Of a stretch of DNA of 7,570 bases, positions 1 through 6,458 are shown in pieces. The position numbers and the translations under genes were made by a program. Below the pieces are notes generated by a model. It was not told the DNA's origin, did not search any database, and saw nothing but the letters and a program-made list of their open reading frames with translations. The first letter of the stretch is position 1. Every line of letters begins with the position of its first letter. Origin of the DNA: JBFHKO01 sp041595355 (lineage in GTDB: Bacteria > Pseudomonadota > Gammaproteobacteria > Enterobacterales > Aeromonadaceae); NCBI GenBank assembly GCA_041595355.1, contig JBFHKO010000124.1, positions 1 through 7,570 on the forward strand. The letters run 5' to 3'.

Positions 1-94
1 CTACGCCAGTTCCGACGCCAAGGCGCTGTTCGTCCAGGAGTTCGTGGCCGCCTGGAGCAAGGTGATGAACCTGGATCGCTTCGATCTCGTCTAG
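1..94 (+). CDS. katG: Catalase-peroxidase KatG, C-terminal end (partial)
   Basis: This is the last 31 codons of a gene entering from the left edge, read from base 2 and ending in TAG at 92-94. The translated tail ends in VMNLDRFDLV, preceded by a FV.EFVAAW segment, which matches the conserved C-terminus of bifunctional catalase-peroxidases (the E. coli protein ends in a near-identical MNLDRFDL segment). The family is a cytoplasmic heme enzyme that removes hydrogen peroxide. Its catalytic residues lie outside the window, so activity cannot be judged here. It is convergent with the cysJIH operon and is followed 24 bases after the stop by a strong terminator. The identification rests on a short tail, but the motif is distinctive. 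Confidence 0.85.
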   Translation, partial: YASSDAKALFVQEFVAAWSKVMNLDRFDLV

Positions 95-118
95 TATCGG
101 CAGAGCGAGTGAAAGCCG

Positions 119-158
119 GGACGGCGTTTCAGATGGTTTTGAAACGCCGTCCTTTTAT
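119..158 (+). terminator. Intrinsic terminator of katG
   Basis: A perfect 12-bp stem, GGACGGCGTTTC (119-130) and GAAACGCCGTCC (141-152), encloses a 10-nt loop and is followed by TTTTATT. It begins 24 bases after the katG stop and is correctly oriented for that gene. Seen directly in the sequence. Confidence 0.9.
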
Positions 159-425
159 TGTCACCCGCCCAGAACGGCAACAGTCATCTCATGGAATGGC
201 AGACCAAGCGCCTGGACTTCGGATCGTCATCGACGGCGGCCGTCGTCCTCGCGAAGGCGGGGACCCAGAGAAACAACCCACCCGCCGGCCCTAAGCACCG
301 ACGTTGACGCGACCACTACAGAGCCCTCTCCCCGTCCCACGCGTCACAAAAATCGAATCTCCGGAAAGTGATCCACGAATACACATGGACTCTGATGCAT
401 CTCGCTGGCTGCGATAGTCAAGCTC
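159..425. other. Gene-free spacer between convergent katG and cysH
   Basis: I see no credible gene here. The short open frames at 109-294 (+) and 291-473 (-) have no recognisable product, no good ribosome site, and run through the flanking terminators. The only structure I can support is the REP-like hairpin at 232-270. The remainder (about 270-425) shows no promoter, RNA gene or repeat that I can recognise. Confidence 0.6.
232..270. repeat. REP-like intergenic hairpin element
   Basis: The core GTCCTCGCGAAGGCGGGGAC (245-264) folds into an 8-bp stem (one G.U pair) around a GAAG loop and is followed by CCAGAG. It strongly resembles the dispersed proteobacterial repeat with a CCCGCGAAGGCGGG core flanked by GTC and ACCCAG. 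It abuts a short palindrome, GACGGC-G-GCCGTC (232-244). It lies in a convergent intergenic region, where REP-like elements are commonly found. Whether it is repeated in this genome cannot be seen from one copy. Confidence 0.55.
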
Positions 426-456
426 AAAACAAAAGGGTGGCCATCGCCACCCTTTT
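426..456 (-). terminator. Intrinsic terminator of the cysJIH operon
   Basis: A perfect 11-bp stem, AAAAGGGTGGC (431-441) and GCCACCCTTTT (446-456), has a 4-nt loop. On the minus strand the hairpin is followed by GTTTTGAG (426-430 and beyond), giving a U-run, and it lies 20 bases beyond the cysH stop. The A-run and T-run at the stem ends mean it may also stop transcripts arriving from the plus strand. Confidence 0.85.
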
Positions 457-476
457 CCAACTGTCATCATCAAGGC

Positions 477-1244
477 TCAGATACCCGAGCCGTCCTTCTC
501 GGCATCTTCCGCCTCGTGCAGGCCACACTCGCGCTTGAGGCCGAAGAAGCGGGTCTGCTCCTCGGTCATGCCGGGCTCCCACTTGGCGGTGGTCTGCACA
601 TCGCCGACGGAGACGTAGCCCTGCTCCCAGAGCGGGTGGTAGGGCAGCTCGTGCTCCTTGAAGTAGTAGTGCACGTCCTTGTTGCTCCAGTCGATGACCG
701 GCAGGAACTTGAACAGGCCGCGCTGCACCGCCAGCACCGGCAAGGCGGCCCGGGAGCCGGACTGCTCGCGGCGCAGGCCGGAAAACCAGGTCTTGGCATT
801 CAGCTCCTTCAGGGCGCGGGCCATGGGCTCGACCTTGTTGAGCTGGTTGTAGCGGCTGATGCCCTCCACCCCCTGCTCCCACAGTCTGCCGTAACGCGCC
901 TCCTGCCAGGCCGGCGACAGTTCGGCGCGGTAGATCTTGAGGTTCAGGCTCAGCCGCTCGGTCAGCTCGTCGATGAAACGGTAGGTCTCGGGAAACAGGT
1001 AACCGGTATCGGTCAGGATCACCGGAATGTCCGGCCGCACCTGACTGACCAAGTGCAGCATCAGGGCCGCCTGGATGCCGAAGCTGGAGGAGAGCACCAG
1101 CTCGCCCTCCAGGTGGTCGCAGGCCCAGCGCACCCGTTCCTGGGCCGTCATGGCCTCCAGTTCGGCGTTGATCCCGGCCAGGGCGGCGGTCTGCTCTTCA
1201 CGAGACAGCGGCAGCAACTCGGCCAGTGAAGGCAGCTTAGTCAT
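477..1244 (-). CDS. cysH: Phosphoadenylyl-sulfate (PAPS) reductase CysH
   Basis: This cytoplasmic enzyme reduces PAPS to sulfite and adenosine 3',5'-bisphosphate using thioredoxin or glutaredoxin, just before sulfite reductase in cysteine synthesis. The 255-residue protein (E. coli 244) has the nucleotide-binding SSSFG loop at residues 52-56, a TDTGYLFPET segment, a YNQLNKVEP segment, and WFSGLRREQSGSR. The catalytic ECGLH motif lies near the C-terminus (Cys240). The paired Fe-S cysteines of APS reductases are absent, so PAPS is the likely substrate. The ATG at 1244 is chosen because the homologous sequence starts at MTKLPSLAELL and a GAGGG site lies 6 bases upstream. An in-frame start at 1304 would add 20 unconserved residues inside cysI. 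The first 8 bases overlap the end of cysI. It is the last gene of the cysJIH operon. Confidence 0.97.
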   Translation of the reverse strand: MTKLPSLAELLPLSREEQTAALAGINAELEAMTAQERVRWACDHLEGELVLSSSFGIQAALMLHLVSQVRPDIPVILTDTGYLFPETYRFIDELTERLSLNLKIYRAELSPAWQEARYGRLWEQGVEGISRYNQLNKVEPMARALKELNAKTWFSGLRREQSGSRAALPVLAVQRGLFKFLPVIDWSNKDVHYYFKEHELPYHPLWEQGYVSVGDVQTTAKWEPGMTEEQTRFFGLKRECGLHEAEDAEKDGSGI

Positions 1245-2943
1245 AGAAATCCCTCGCCGAGTCGATGACCGGCTTGACGATACCGGCACGGATGACGAAA
1301 TCACCGAATGCTTCTTGCGCTTCCCGCTCCCGAGACCAGCGGCCCACCAGCTGATCGATCTCGCCCAGGATCTCGGCCTCGGTGATGTTCTCGCGGTACA
1401 TGCGCGGAATGCGGGTGCCGCTCAGGTTGCCCCCCAGGTGCAGGTTGTAGCGTCCCGGGGCCTTGCCCACCAGCCCTATCTCGGCCAGCATGGCACGCCC
1501 ACAGCCGTTGGGGCAGCCGGTGACCCGGAAGATGATGTGCTCGTCAGGCAGGCCATGCTTGGCCAGCAGCGACTCGATATCGGTCACGAAGGCGGGCAGG
1601 AAACGCTCCGCCTCGGCCATGGCCAGCGGGCAGGTCGGCAGGGCCACACAGGCCATGGAGTTTTCCCGCTGCCGGCTCACCGGCTCCAGCAGACCGTACT
1701 CCCGGGCCAGGGTCTCGATCTTCTTGCGGCTGCGGGCCGGCACGCCGGCGATGATGAGGTTCTGGTTGGCGGTGATGCGAAAATCACCCTTGTGCAGCTT
1801 GGCGATCTCGGCCAGGCCCGTCTTGATGGGCTTGCCCGGGAAGTCCAGGATGCGGCCATTCTCGATGAACAGGGTCAGATGATGCTTGCCATCGATGCCT
1901 TCCACCCAGCCGAAACGATCGCCGCGGCCGGTGAATTCATAGGGGCGACTCTCGCCAAACGTGACCCCGGCGCGCTGCTCCACCTCGGCCTTGAAGGCCG
2001 CCACGCCCACCCGCTCCAGGGTGTACTTGGTCTTGGCATTCTTGCGCTCGCAACGGTTGCCCCAGTCGCGCTGGGTGGTCACCACCGCCTCGGCCACCGC
2101 CAGGGTGTGCTCCTTGGCGATGAAGCCGAAATCGTCGGCCTTGCGCGGGAAGGTGGCCTTGTCGCCATGGGTCATGGCCAGGCCGCCGCCCACCAGCACG
2201 TTGAAGCCCACCAGCTTGCCATTCTCGGCAATGGCCACGAAGTTGAGATCGTTGGCGTGCAGATCGACATCGTTCTGCGGCGGTATCACCACAGTGGTCT
2301 TGAACTTGCGCGGCAGGTAGGTCGGGCCCAGGATCGGCTCTTCATCCGGTCCCAGTTTCTCGCCATCCAGCCAGATCTCGGCATAGGCGCGGGTCTTGGG
2401 CAGCAGGTGCTCGGAGATGCGCTTGGCCCACTCGTAGGCCTCGGCATGCAGCTCGGACTCCACCGGGTTACTGGTGCAGAGCACGTTGCGGTTCACGTCA
2501 CCGGCGGTGGCGATGCTGTCCATGCCGTACTGGTTCAGGGTCTGGTGCATCAGCTTGATGTTCGGCTTCAGCACGCCATGAAACTGGAAGGTCTGCCGGG
2601 TGGTCAGACGGATGCTGCCATACAGGGTATGGTCGCGGGCAAAGGTATCGATGGCCAGCCACTGCTCGGGGGTGATGATGCCACCCGGCAGGCGGGCCCG
2701 CAGCATGACGTTGTGCAGCGGCTCCAGCTTCTGCTTGGCACGCTCGGCACGGATGTCGCGGTCATCCTGCTGGTACATGCCGTGAAAACGGATGAGCTGG
2801 AAGTTGTCGCCGTTGAAGCCGCCAGTCAGCGGATCCTGCAGATCCTGCTCTATGGTGCCGCGCAGGAAGCGGCTTTCGCGCTTGAGACGCTCGTTGTCGG
2901 CCAGGGGACCTTGCACCGGGCCCGGAATCTGTTGCTTGCTCAT
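1237..2943 (-). CDS. cysI: NADPH sulfite reductase, hemoprotein beta subunit CysI
   Basis: CysI carries the siroheme and 4Fe-4S centre that reduce sulfite to sulfide with six electrons delivered by CysJ. The 568-residue protein (E. coli 570) shows the cluster ligands as C-x5-C (Cys432, Cys438, within ACVALPTC) and C-x3-C (Cys477, Cys481, within TGCPNGC). Cys481 is the expected shared ligand to siroheme. Arginine-rich substrate and siroheme segments are also present: RFHGMYQQDDRD (52-63), LRARLPGG (81-88) and RLTTRQTFQFHG (112-123). The ATG at 2943 shares one base with the cysJ stop (TGATG), implying translational coupling. The TAA stop at 1237-1239 lies inside cysH. No truncation or missing ligand is visible, so I expect a functional enzyme. 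Confidence 0.98.
   Translation of the reverse strand: MSKQQIPGPVQGPLADNERLKRESRFLRGTIEQDLQDPLTGGFNGDNFQLIRFHGMYQQDDRDIRAERAKQKLEPLHNVMLRARLPGGIITPEQWLAIDTFARDHTLYGSIRLTTRQTFQFHGVLKPNIKLMHQTLNQYGMDSIATAGDVNRNVLCTSNPVESELHAEAYEWAKRISEHLLPKTRAYAEIWLDGEKLGPDEEPILGPTYLPRKFKTTVVIPPQNDVDLHANDLNFVAIAENGKLVGFNVLVGGGLAMTHGDKATFPRKADDFGFIAKEHTLAVAEAVVTTQRDWGNRCERKNAKTKYTLERVGVAAFKAEVEQRAGVTFGESRPYEFTGRGDRFGWVEGIDGKHHLTLFIENGRILDFPGKPIKTGLAEIAKLHKGDFRITANQNLIIAGVPARSRKKIETLAREYGLLEPVSRQRENSMACVALPTCPLAMAEAERFLPAFVTDIESLLAKHGLPDEHIIFRVTGCPNGCGRAMLAEIGLVGKAPGRYNLHLGGNLSGTRIPRMYRENITEAEILGEIDQLVGRWSREREAQEAFGDFVIRAGIVKPVIDSARDFYD
1251..1255 (-). promoter_or_regulatory. Ribosome binding site of cysH
   Basis: GAGGG on the minus strand, 6 bases before the ATG at 1244 and inside the cysI coding region. 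It decides the start in favour of 1244 over the longer in-frame start at 1304. Confidence 0.6.
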
Positions 2944-4769
2944 CAGTAGACATCCCTCTGGTAGCGCTTGGCACGGCGCAATTCGTTCACATACTCTTCC
3001 GCATCGTCACGGCTCAGGTGGCCATGCTCGGCGATGATATCGATCAGGGCCTGCTGCACATCCTTGGCCATGCGGTTGGCATCGCCGCAGACATAGAAGT
3101 GGGCCCCCTCCTGCAGCCATTGCCACACCTCGGCACCCTGCTGGCGCAGCTTGTCCTGCACGTAGATCTTGTGGGCCTGATCGCGGCTGAAGGCCAGGCT
3201 TATCTTGCTCAGCAGGCCGCTCTTGACGTACCTCTGCCACTCGACCTGATACAGGAAATCCTGGGTGAAGTGCGGGTTGCCGAAGAAGAGCCAGTTCTTG
3301 CCCTCGGCGCCGGTCGCCTCGCGCTCCTGCATGAAGGCGCGGAATGGCGCTATGCCGGTGCCCGGTCCCACCATGATGACAGGGGTGGAGGGGTTGGCCG
3401 GCAGGCGGAAACCGTCATTGTGCTCGACGAACACCCGCACCTCGCCGCCTTCGGCCAGGCGATCGGCCAGGAAGGAGGAGGCCGCACCGGCGCGCTCGCT
3501 GCCATCGGCCTGGGGATAGCGCACCACGCCGACGGTCAGGTGCACTTCCTCTTCCACCTCGGACTGGGCGGAGGCGATGGAGTAGAGGCGCGGGCTCAGC
3601 GGGCGCAGCAGCGCCAGCAGCTGCTCGGCGCTCAGGTCGGCGGGGAAGGCCTTGAAGGCATCCACCACCTGATGACTGGCCACCCAGCCATTGAGTGCGG
3701 TCTTGTCTGCCGCCAGGCTGGCCAGCTCGTCGCTGCCGCTGTAAGCCACCAGGCCGGTCAGCAGGCCGCCGTGCAGGCGGGTCAGCTCCAGGTGGTGGGT
3801 CAGGGCCTCGGTCAGGGAGAGGGAGTTGCCTTCGATGGTGACAGACTCGTCGCCGCTCAGGCCGGTCAGGGACAGCAATTCGCTCACCAGGGCCGGATCG
3901 TTGTCAAACCAGATGCCCAGGGCGTCACCCGGCTGATAGTGCAGCTCGGAGCCTTCCAGATCGATCTCGATATGACGGATATCCTTGGTGGAGTCGCGAC
4001 CGGTGATCTTCTGGTTGGTGCTGAGGGTGGCGGTGTAGGGATTGAACTTGTCGTACTGGCTGTGGCCGACGGCCTGGGCGACAGTGGTGACGCCCGGCTG
4101 GGAGGCCGCCCCCAGGTTCAGGGTCTCCTGCACCTTGGCCAGCACCTGCTCGCTCCAGCTGGCGGCACCGGCGCGGTAGTCGACATCCAGATCCACCCGA
4201 TCCAGCAGACGGCTGGCACCGGCCTGTTCCAGGAAGGTATCGAAGTCCTTGCCGGTCTGGCAGAAGAACTGATAGGAGGAGTCGCCCATGCCCAGCACGG
4301 CGAACTTGAGGTCGGCCAGCTTGCCCAGCTTGCCGCTCTTGAGCTGGGCATGCAGATCGATGGCATTTTCCGGCGGCTCGCCTTCGCCCAGCGTGCTGGT
4401 GACAATAAGCACATGGGTCTCTTTTTTCAGCTGCTTGGGCTTGTAGTCAGCCATGCTGATCAGGCTGACCGGCAGCCCCTGCTGCTGGGCCAGCGCCTTG
4501 AGCGCCTCGGCCACCCCCTTGGCATTGCCGGTCTGGGAGCCGTAAAGGATGGTCAGGGAGCCGCTCGGCTGGGCGGCGGCGGTAGCGGTGGCACTGATAG
4601 CGCCGACGGGGTGGACGGCAGGGCTGCCGCCCACCTGGCTCAGGCCAAAGAGGTAGCCGCTGGCCCAGACCCGCTGCAGCGGGCTCATCTGGGCGACCAG
4701 TTCGGCCAATTGCTGAAACTGCGGCCCCGCCAGGGGACCGTCCAGAGACACGAGATCCTTACTATTCAT
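2943..4769 (-). CDS. cysJ: NADPH sulfite reductase, flavoprotein alpha subunit CysJ
   Basis: CysJ moves electrons from NADPH through FAD and FMN to CysI. Counting from the ATG at 4769 it has 608 residues (E. coli 599). In order: an N-terminal extension; a flavodoxin domain binding FMN with LYGSQTGNA near residue 77, TSTLGEGEPP near 125 and GMGDSSYQFF near 160; a linker/FAD domain with RLYSIAS near 394 and GAASSFLADRL near 428; an NADPH domain with GPGTGIAPFRAF near 468, FFGNPHF near 496 and YVCGDANRMAKDV near 559; and the conserved C-terminus YQRDVY. A GTG immediately upstream (4772) is in frame. I prefer the ATG because GGAAA lies 8 bases before it, but GTG, with 5-base spacing, is possible. 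First gene of cysJIH. Confidence 0.97.
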   Translation of the reverse strand: MNSKDLVSLDGPLAGPQFQQLAELVAQMSPLQRVWASGYLFGLSQVGGSPAVHPVGAISATATAAAQPSGSLTILYGSQTGNAKGVAEALKALAQQQGLPVSLISMADYKPKQLKKETHVLIVTSTLGEGEPPENAIDLHAQLKSGKLGKLADLKFAVLGMGDSSYQFFCQTGKDFDTFLEQAGASRLLDRVDLDVDYRAGAASWSEQVLAKVQETLNLGAASQPGVTTVAQAVGHSQYDKFNPYTATLSTNQKITGRDSTKDIRHIEIDLEGSELHYQPGDALGIWFDNDPALVSELLSLTGLSGDESVTIEGNSLSLTEALTHHLELTRLHGGLLTGLVAYSGSDELASLAADKTALNGWVASHQVVDAFKAFPADLSAEQLLALLRPLSPRLYSIASAQSEVEEEVHLTVGVVRYPQADGSERAGAASSFLADRLAEGGEVRVFVEHNDGFRLPANPSTPVIMVGPGTGIAPFRAFMQEREATGAEGKNWLFFGNPHFTQDFLYQVEWQRYVKSGLLSKISLAFSRDQAHKIYVQDKLRQQGAEVWQWLQEGAHFYVCGDANRMAKDVQQALIDIIAEHGHLSRDDAEEYVNELRRAKRYQRDVY

Positions 4770-4815
4770 CACGCCGATTTCCAGTAATGCAGATGGAAAC
4801 AGCTTAAGGATTGCT

Positions 4816-4865
4816 TATTCCTTTCTCCAAGAATAAAACGGCATTTTTAATGCGCAAAAGGAATA
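4816..4865 (-). promoter_or_regulatory. Candidate cysJIH promoter and activator dyad
   Basis: This is the most AT-rich stretch upstream of cysJ. On the minus strand a weak -35 TTGCGC (4852-4857), a 16-base spacer and a -10 TATTCT (4830-4835) form a plausible promoter, placing the start near 4823 and leaving a leader of roughly 55 bases. Two 9-base arms, TATTCCTTT and AAAGGAATA (4857-4865 and 4816-4824), form an inverted repeat 41 bp apart centre to centre, bracketing the promoter. A poor -35 plus a long-spaced dyad suits a LysR-type activator, and CysB is the known activator of cysJIH in enteric bacteria. The arms are seen directly; the CysB assignment is inference. Confidence 0.4.
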
Positions 4866-4921
4866 TATGGCAGGCCATCGGGGGGATGGCGCGGATCAGC
4901 AGGGGCGTCGCAGGCAGGCAA

Positions 4922-4949
4922 CGGATCCGCCCTCACTGGGGCGGATCCG
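4922..4949 (-). terminator. Stem-loop after the outer-membrane protein gene (possible terminator)
   Basis: A perfect 11-bp GC-rich stem, CGGATCCGCCC (4922-4932) and GGGCGGATCCG (4939-4949), has a 6-nt loop. It lies 24 bases beyond the stop of the gene ending at 4974. On the minus strand only GTTGCC follows, so the U-run of a standard intrinsic terminator is missing. It may be a Rho-assisted or 3'-protecting hairpin. It separates that gene from the cysJ promoter. Confidence 0.5.
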
Positions 4950-4973
4950 CAAGAAACGGCTGTTGCAGCGGGC

Positions 4974-5627
4974 TCAGAAGCGGAATTCGGCGCCCGCAAA
5001 CCAGCCGGCGGTACGCTGGTTGAGATCGACGCCATCGCTGCCAAAGTCCAGGCGCACGTTGCGATAACCGGTGCGCAGCTTGAGCTTGAGGCTGTCCTGG
5101 GGATTGACGGCCCAGCTCATGCCGATGCGCCAGTCGTGGGATTCATCACCGCCCCACTGGCTGACGCGGGCATCGGCAAAGGCATCCAGCGGCAGGCCGG
5201 GCAGGCCCGCTTCGACGCCGACGAAGAGCATGGCCTGATCATGGTCGTAGGATTGCTGATCGTTGTAATCGCCCTCGTAACGGCGCAGATCGATGCCCAT
5301 ATCCACGTTGACCAGTCCCAGTTCGAAGGGCCGGTAGTAGAAAGCGAGATCATGCACCCGCAGATCGTTCTTCAGGCCGCTGGCCTGGGAGAACATCTCC
5401 GAAGTCTGGTAATTGAGATTGGGCAGCACCAGCAGCGGATGACGAACATCGATGAACCCGGTCCAGCGGCTGTTGCTGTGGAAATCCTCGCCCTGCTGCT
5501 CCAGGCTGCCATGCATGCCGGTACGCATGTAGTCGGCGCCCACGCCGACACTGACATCAGCCGCCAGCACGGGGGTCGCGACACAACAGGCCAGGCCCAT
5601 CAGGCCACCGAAAGTCCGTTTTTTCAT
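4974..5627 (-). CDS. Outer-membrane beta-barrel protein, TIGR04219-like
   Basis: A 217-residue exported protein of unknown function. A signal peptide is clear: MKKR, a hydrophobic core, and an ATPVLA/AD cleavage site after about residue 22. The mature part has alternating hydrophobic and polar strands and many aromatic residues, and ends in GWFAGAEFRF with a terminal Phe, the usual outer-membrane barrel assembly signal. Segments such as RHPLLVLPNLNYQ, LAFYYRPFELGLVNVDMGIDLRRYEGD and LRTGYRNVRLDFGSDGVDLN resemble the TIGR04219 outer-membrane family of Vibrio, Shewanella and Aeromonas relatives. YfaZ-type small barrels are an alternative. A GGAG site lies 12 bases before the ATG, rather far. 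The gap to the next gene upstream (ending at 5709) is 81 bases and may hold its own promoter. It is unlikely to be functionally tied to cysJIH. Confidence 0.75.
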   Translation of the reverse strand: MKKRTFGGLMGLACCVATPVLAADVSVGVGADYMRTGMHGSLEQQGEDFHSNSRWTGFIDVRHPLLVLPNLNYQTSEMFSQASGLKNDLRVHDLAFYYRPFELGLVNVDMGIDLRRYEGDYNDQQSYDHDQAMLFVGVEAGLPGLPLDAFADARVSQWGGDESHDWRIGMSWAVNPQDSLKLKLRTGYRNVRLDFGSDGVDLNQRTAGWFAGAEFRF

Positions 5628-5678
5628 AATGAGTAACTACTCCAGAAATCGTGGGAATGCATCAAGGGTGACGGCGCC

Positions 5679-5684
5679 ATTGTA
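5679..5684 (-). promoter_or_regulatory. Weak candidate -10 for the outer-membrane protein gene
   Basis: TACAAT on the minus strand matches five of six bases of the sigma-70 -10 and lies in the 81-base gap upstream of the ATG at 5627. No good -35 is present at 16-18 bases, where the sequence reads roughly CTGTGA. If active it would need an activator. The gene could instead be read through from the upstream PCu(A)C-like gene. Confidence 0.3.
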
Positions 5685-5708
5685 CCCAAGCGCGCCGGGA
5701 ATCACAGC

Positions 5709-6137
5709 TCATTGTCCCTCGGCCGTGCGCACCGGCAACGTCAGGCCCACCCGCTGGCCATCATCGAACAGCAAGGTCAGGGGCAGCTGCTCCCCCGCTT
5801 GCAACGGCGGCACGATGGCCGTCAGCCACAGGTGCAGATCCCCGGGTTGCAGCTGGGCATAACCCCCTGGCGGCACCACCAGTTTCTTCACCGGCCGCAT
5901 TTCAATGACACCACTGCGCTGGACCTGGGTCTGCAACCGTATCTGGCCGGCACGCGGACTCTCGGCGCCCAGCAGGCGCACCACCCCATACCCCTGGTTG
6001 TCCAGTTGCATGTAGGCCGCCGCACTGTCCGCCGTCAGGGGGGTGAGATAACCATTGCTGACCCTGACCTCGGCATGGGCGGCCAGGCTGAGCCAGGGCA
6101 GAAGCAGGATGCAGGCGCTATGGGTCCAAGCGTTCAT
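5709..6137 (-). CDS. Periplasmic PCu(A)C-family protein with altered copper site
   Basis: A 142-residue exported protein. The signal peptide ends in SLAAHA, with likely cleavage after residue 22. The body follows the PCu(A)C (DUF461) pattern: AAYMQLDNQG (40-49), LLGAESPRAGQIRL (55-68), VIEMRPV (77-83), VPPGGYAQLQPGDLHLWL (88-105), PPLQAGEQLPLTLLFDDG. Family members are periplasmic copper chaperones that deliver Cu(I) toward cytochrome oxidase CuA, binding it through H-x10-M-x21-H-x-M. Here the spacing is kept exactly but the residues are Gln69, Met80, His102 and Trp104, so two of four ligands are lost. Copper binding is therefore uncertain. An AAGGAG site lies 7 bases before the ATG. pspG ends 53 bases upstream on the same strand with no terminator between, suggesting co-transcription. 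Confidence 0.8.
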   Translation of the reverse strand: MNAWTHSACILLLPWLSLAAHAEVRVSNGYLTPLTADSAAAYMQLDNQGYGVVRLLGAESPRAGQIRLQTQVQRSGVIEMRPVKKLVVPPGGYAQLQPGDLHLWLTAIVPPLQAGEQLPLTLLFDDGQRVGLTLPVRTAEGQ

Positions 6138-6190
6138 CGGGTGACTCCTTGGTCGTTATCCAGCGAGCAGGCCTGGCCGGCGGCGAGCGG

Positions 6191-6406
6191 TCATCGGCGA
6201 TAGTCCCGGGAACGGCGCTCCGGCCACCACCACCAGAGCAGTCCGGCCAGCAGCAGCCAGGGCAGCAGTTTGAATGCCAGCGACAGCAGCCCCAGCAACA
6301 GACCGGCCCCCAGCAGCAGCAGGCCCAGCCCCAGCAGCCACAGCAAACCGACACCCAGACTGGCCAGCAGCCACAGCATGCCCAGCACCAGCAGAAATTC
6401 CAGCAT
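6191..6406 (-). CDS. pspG: Phage-shock protein G, small inner-membrane protein
   Basis: A 71-residue, extremely hydrophobic protein. It matches E. coli PspG (80 residues) at the start (MLEfLlVlG), in a central Gly/Leu membrane segment, and especially at KLLPWLLLA (46-54). About 30 residues are Leu. Two to three membrane spans are likely, broken by Lys46 and Pro49, with a basic C-terminal tail PERRSRDYRR after a WWWW run (58-61). In E. coli PspG is an effector of the Psp envelope-stress response, controlled by PspF and sigma-54. The promoter upstream here is of the same type, which supports the call independently. GGGAG lies 6 bases before the ATG. The tail is shorter than in E. coli. No other psp gene is in the window. 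Confidence 0.82.
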   Translation of the reverse strand: MLEFLLVLGMLWLLASLGVGLLWLLGLGLLLLGAGLLLGLLSLAFKLLPWLLLAGLLWWWWPERRSRDYRR

Positions 6407-6429
6407 CTCAGTCTCCCTCGGCTTGTCCG

Positions 6430-6442
6430 GGGGCCGGGCCCC
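6430..6442 (-). other. GC-rich hairpin in the predicted pspG leader
   Basis: GGGGC and GCCCC arms (5 bp, loop of 3) lie between the predicted sigma-54 start near 6448 and the pspG ribosome site. It could affect leader stability or translation. No U-run follows, so it is not a standard terminator. Confidence 0.35.
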
Positions 6443-6458
6443 TCGATGCTGCTAGCAT

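Noticed and set aside
109..294. Short open frame of 61 codons on the plus strand after katG
   Set aside because: It starts before and runs through the katG terminator hairpin and then the REP-like element; the translation is Arg/Pro-rich with no recognisable feature.
516..1229. A 237-codon open frame on the plus strand opposite cysH
   Set aside because: Antisense to a fully recognisable cysH with an intact ECGLH motif; no homology-like features.
477..1244. Assignment of CysH as an APS reductase
   Set aside because: The two Cys pairs that bind the 4Fe-4S cluster in APS reductases are absent; only the catalytic ECGLH Cys is present in the C-terminal region.
1245..1304. Longer in-frame start for cysH at 1304
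   Set aside because: It adds 20 Ser/Arg-rich residues that are only the cysI coding region in another frame. The ATG at 1244 has a better ribosome site and matches the family N-terminus.
1075..2949. A 624-codon open frame on the plus strand opposite cysI
   Set aside because: It is exactly antisense to a complete, motif-intact cysI. Its translation is Ala/Gly/Leu/His/Gln-rich with no family resemblance, as expected from G+C-rich codon bias.
3018..4787. A 589-codon open frame on the plus strand opposite cysJ
   Set aside because: Shadow of cysJ for the same reason; low-complexity translation and no credible start signal.
4974..5627. Lipoprotein reading of the outer-membrane protein signal (two Cys at residues 14-15)
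   Set aside because: The residues before Cys14 (Gly-Leu-Ala) do not fit a lipobox well and the hydrophobic core would be too short. A standard ATPVLA/AD signal peptidase I site follows.
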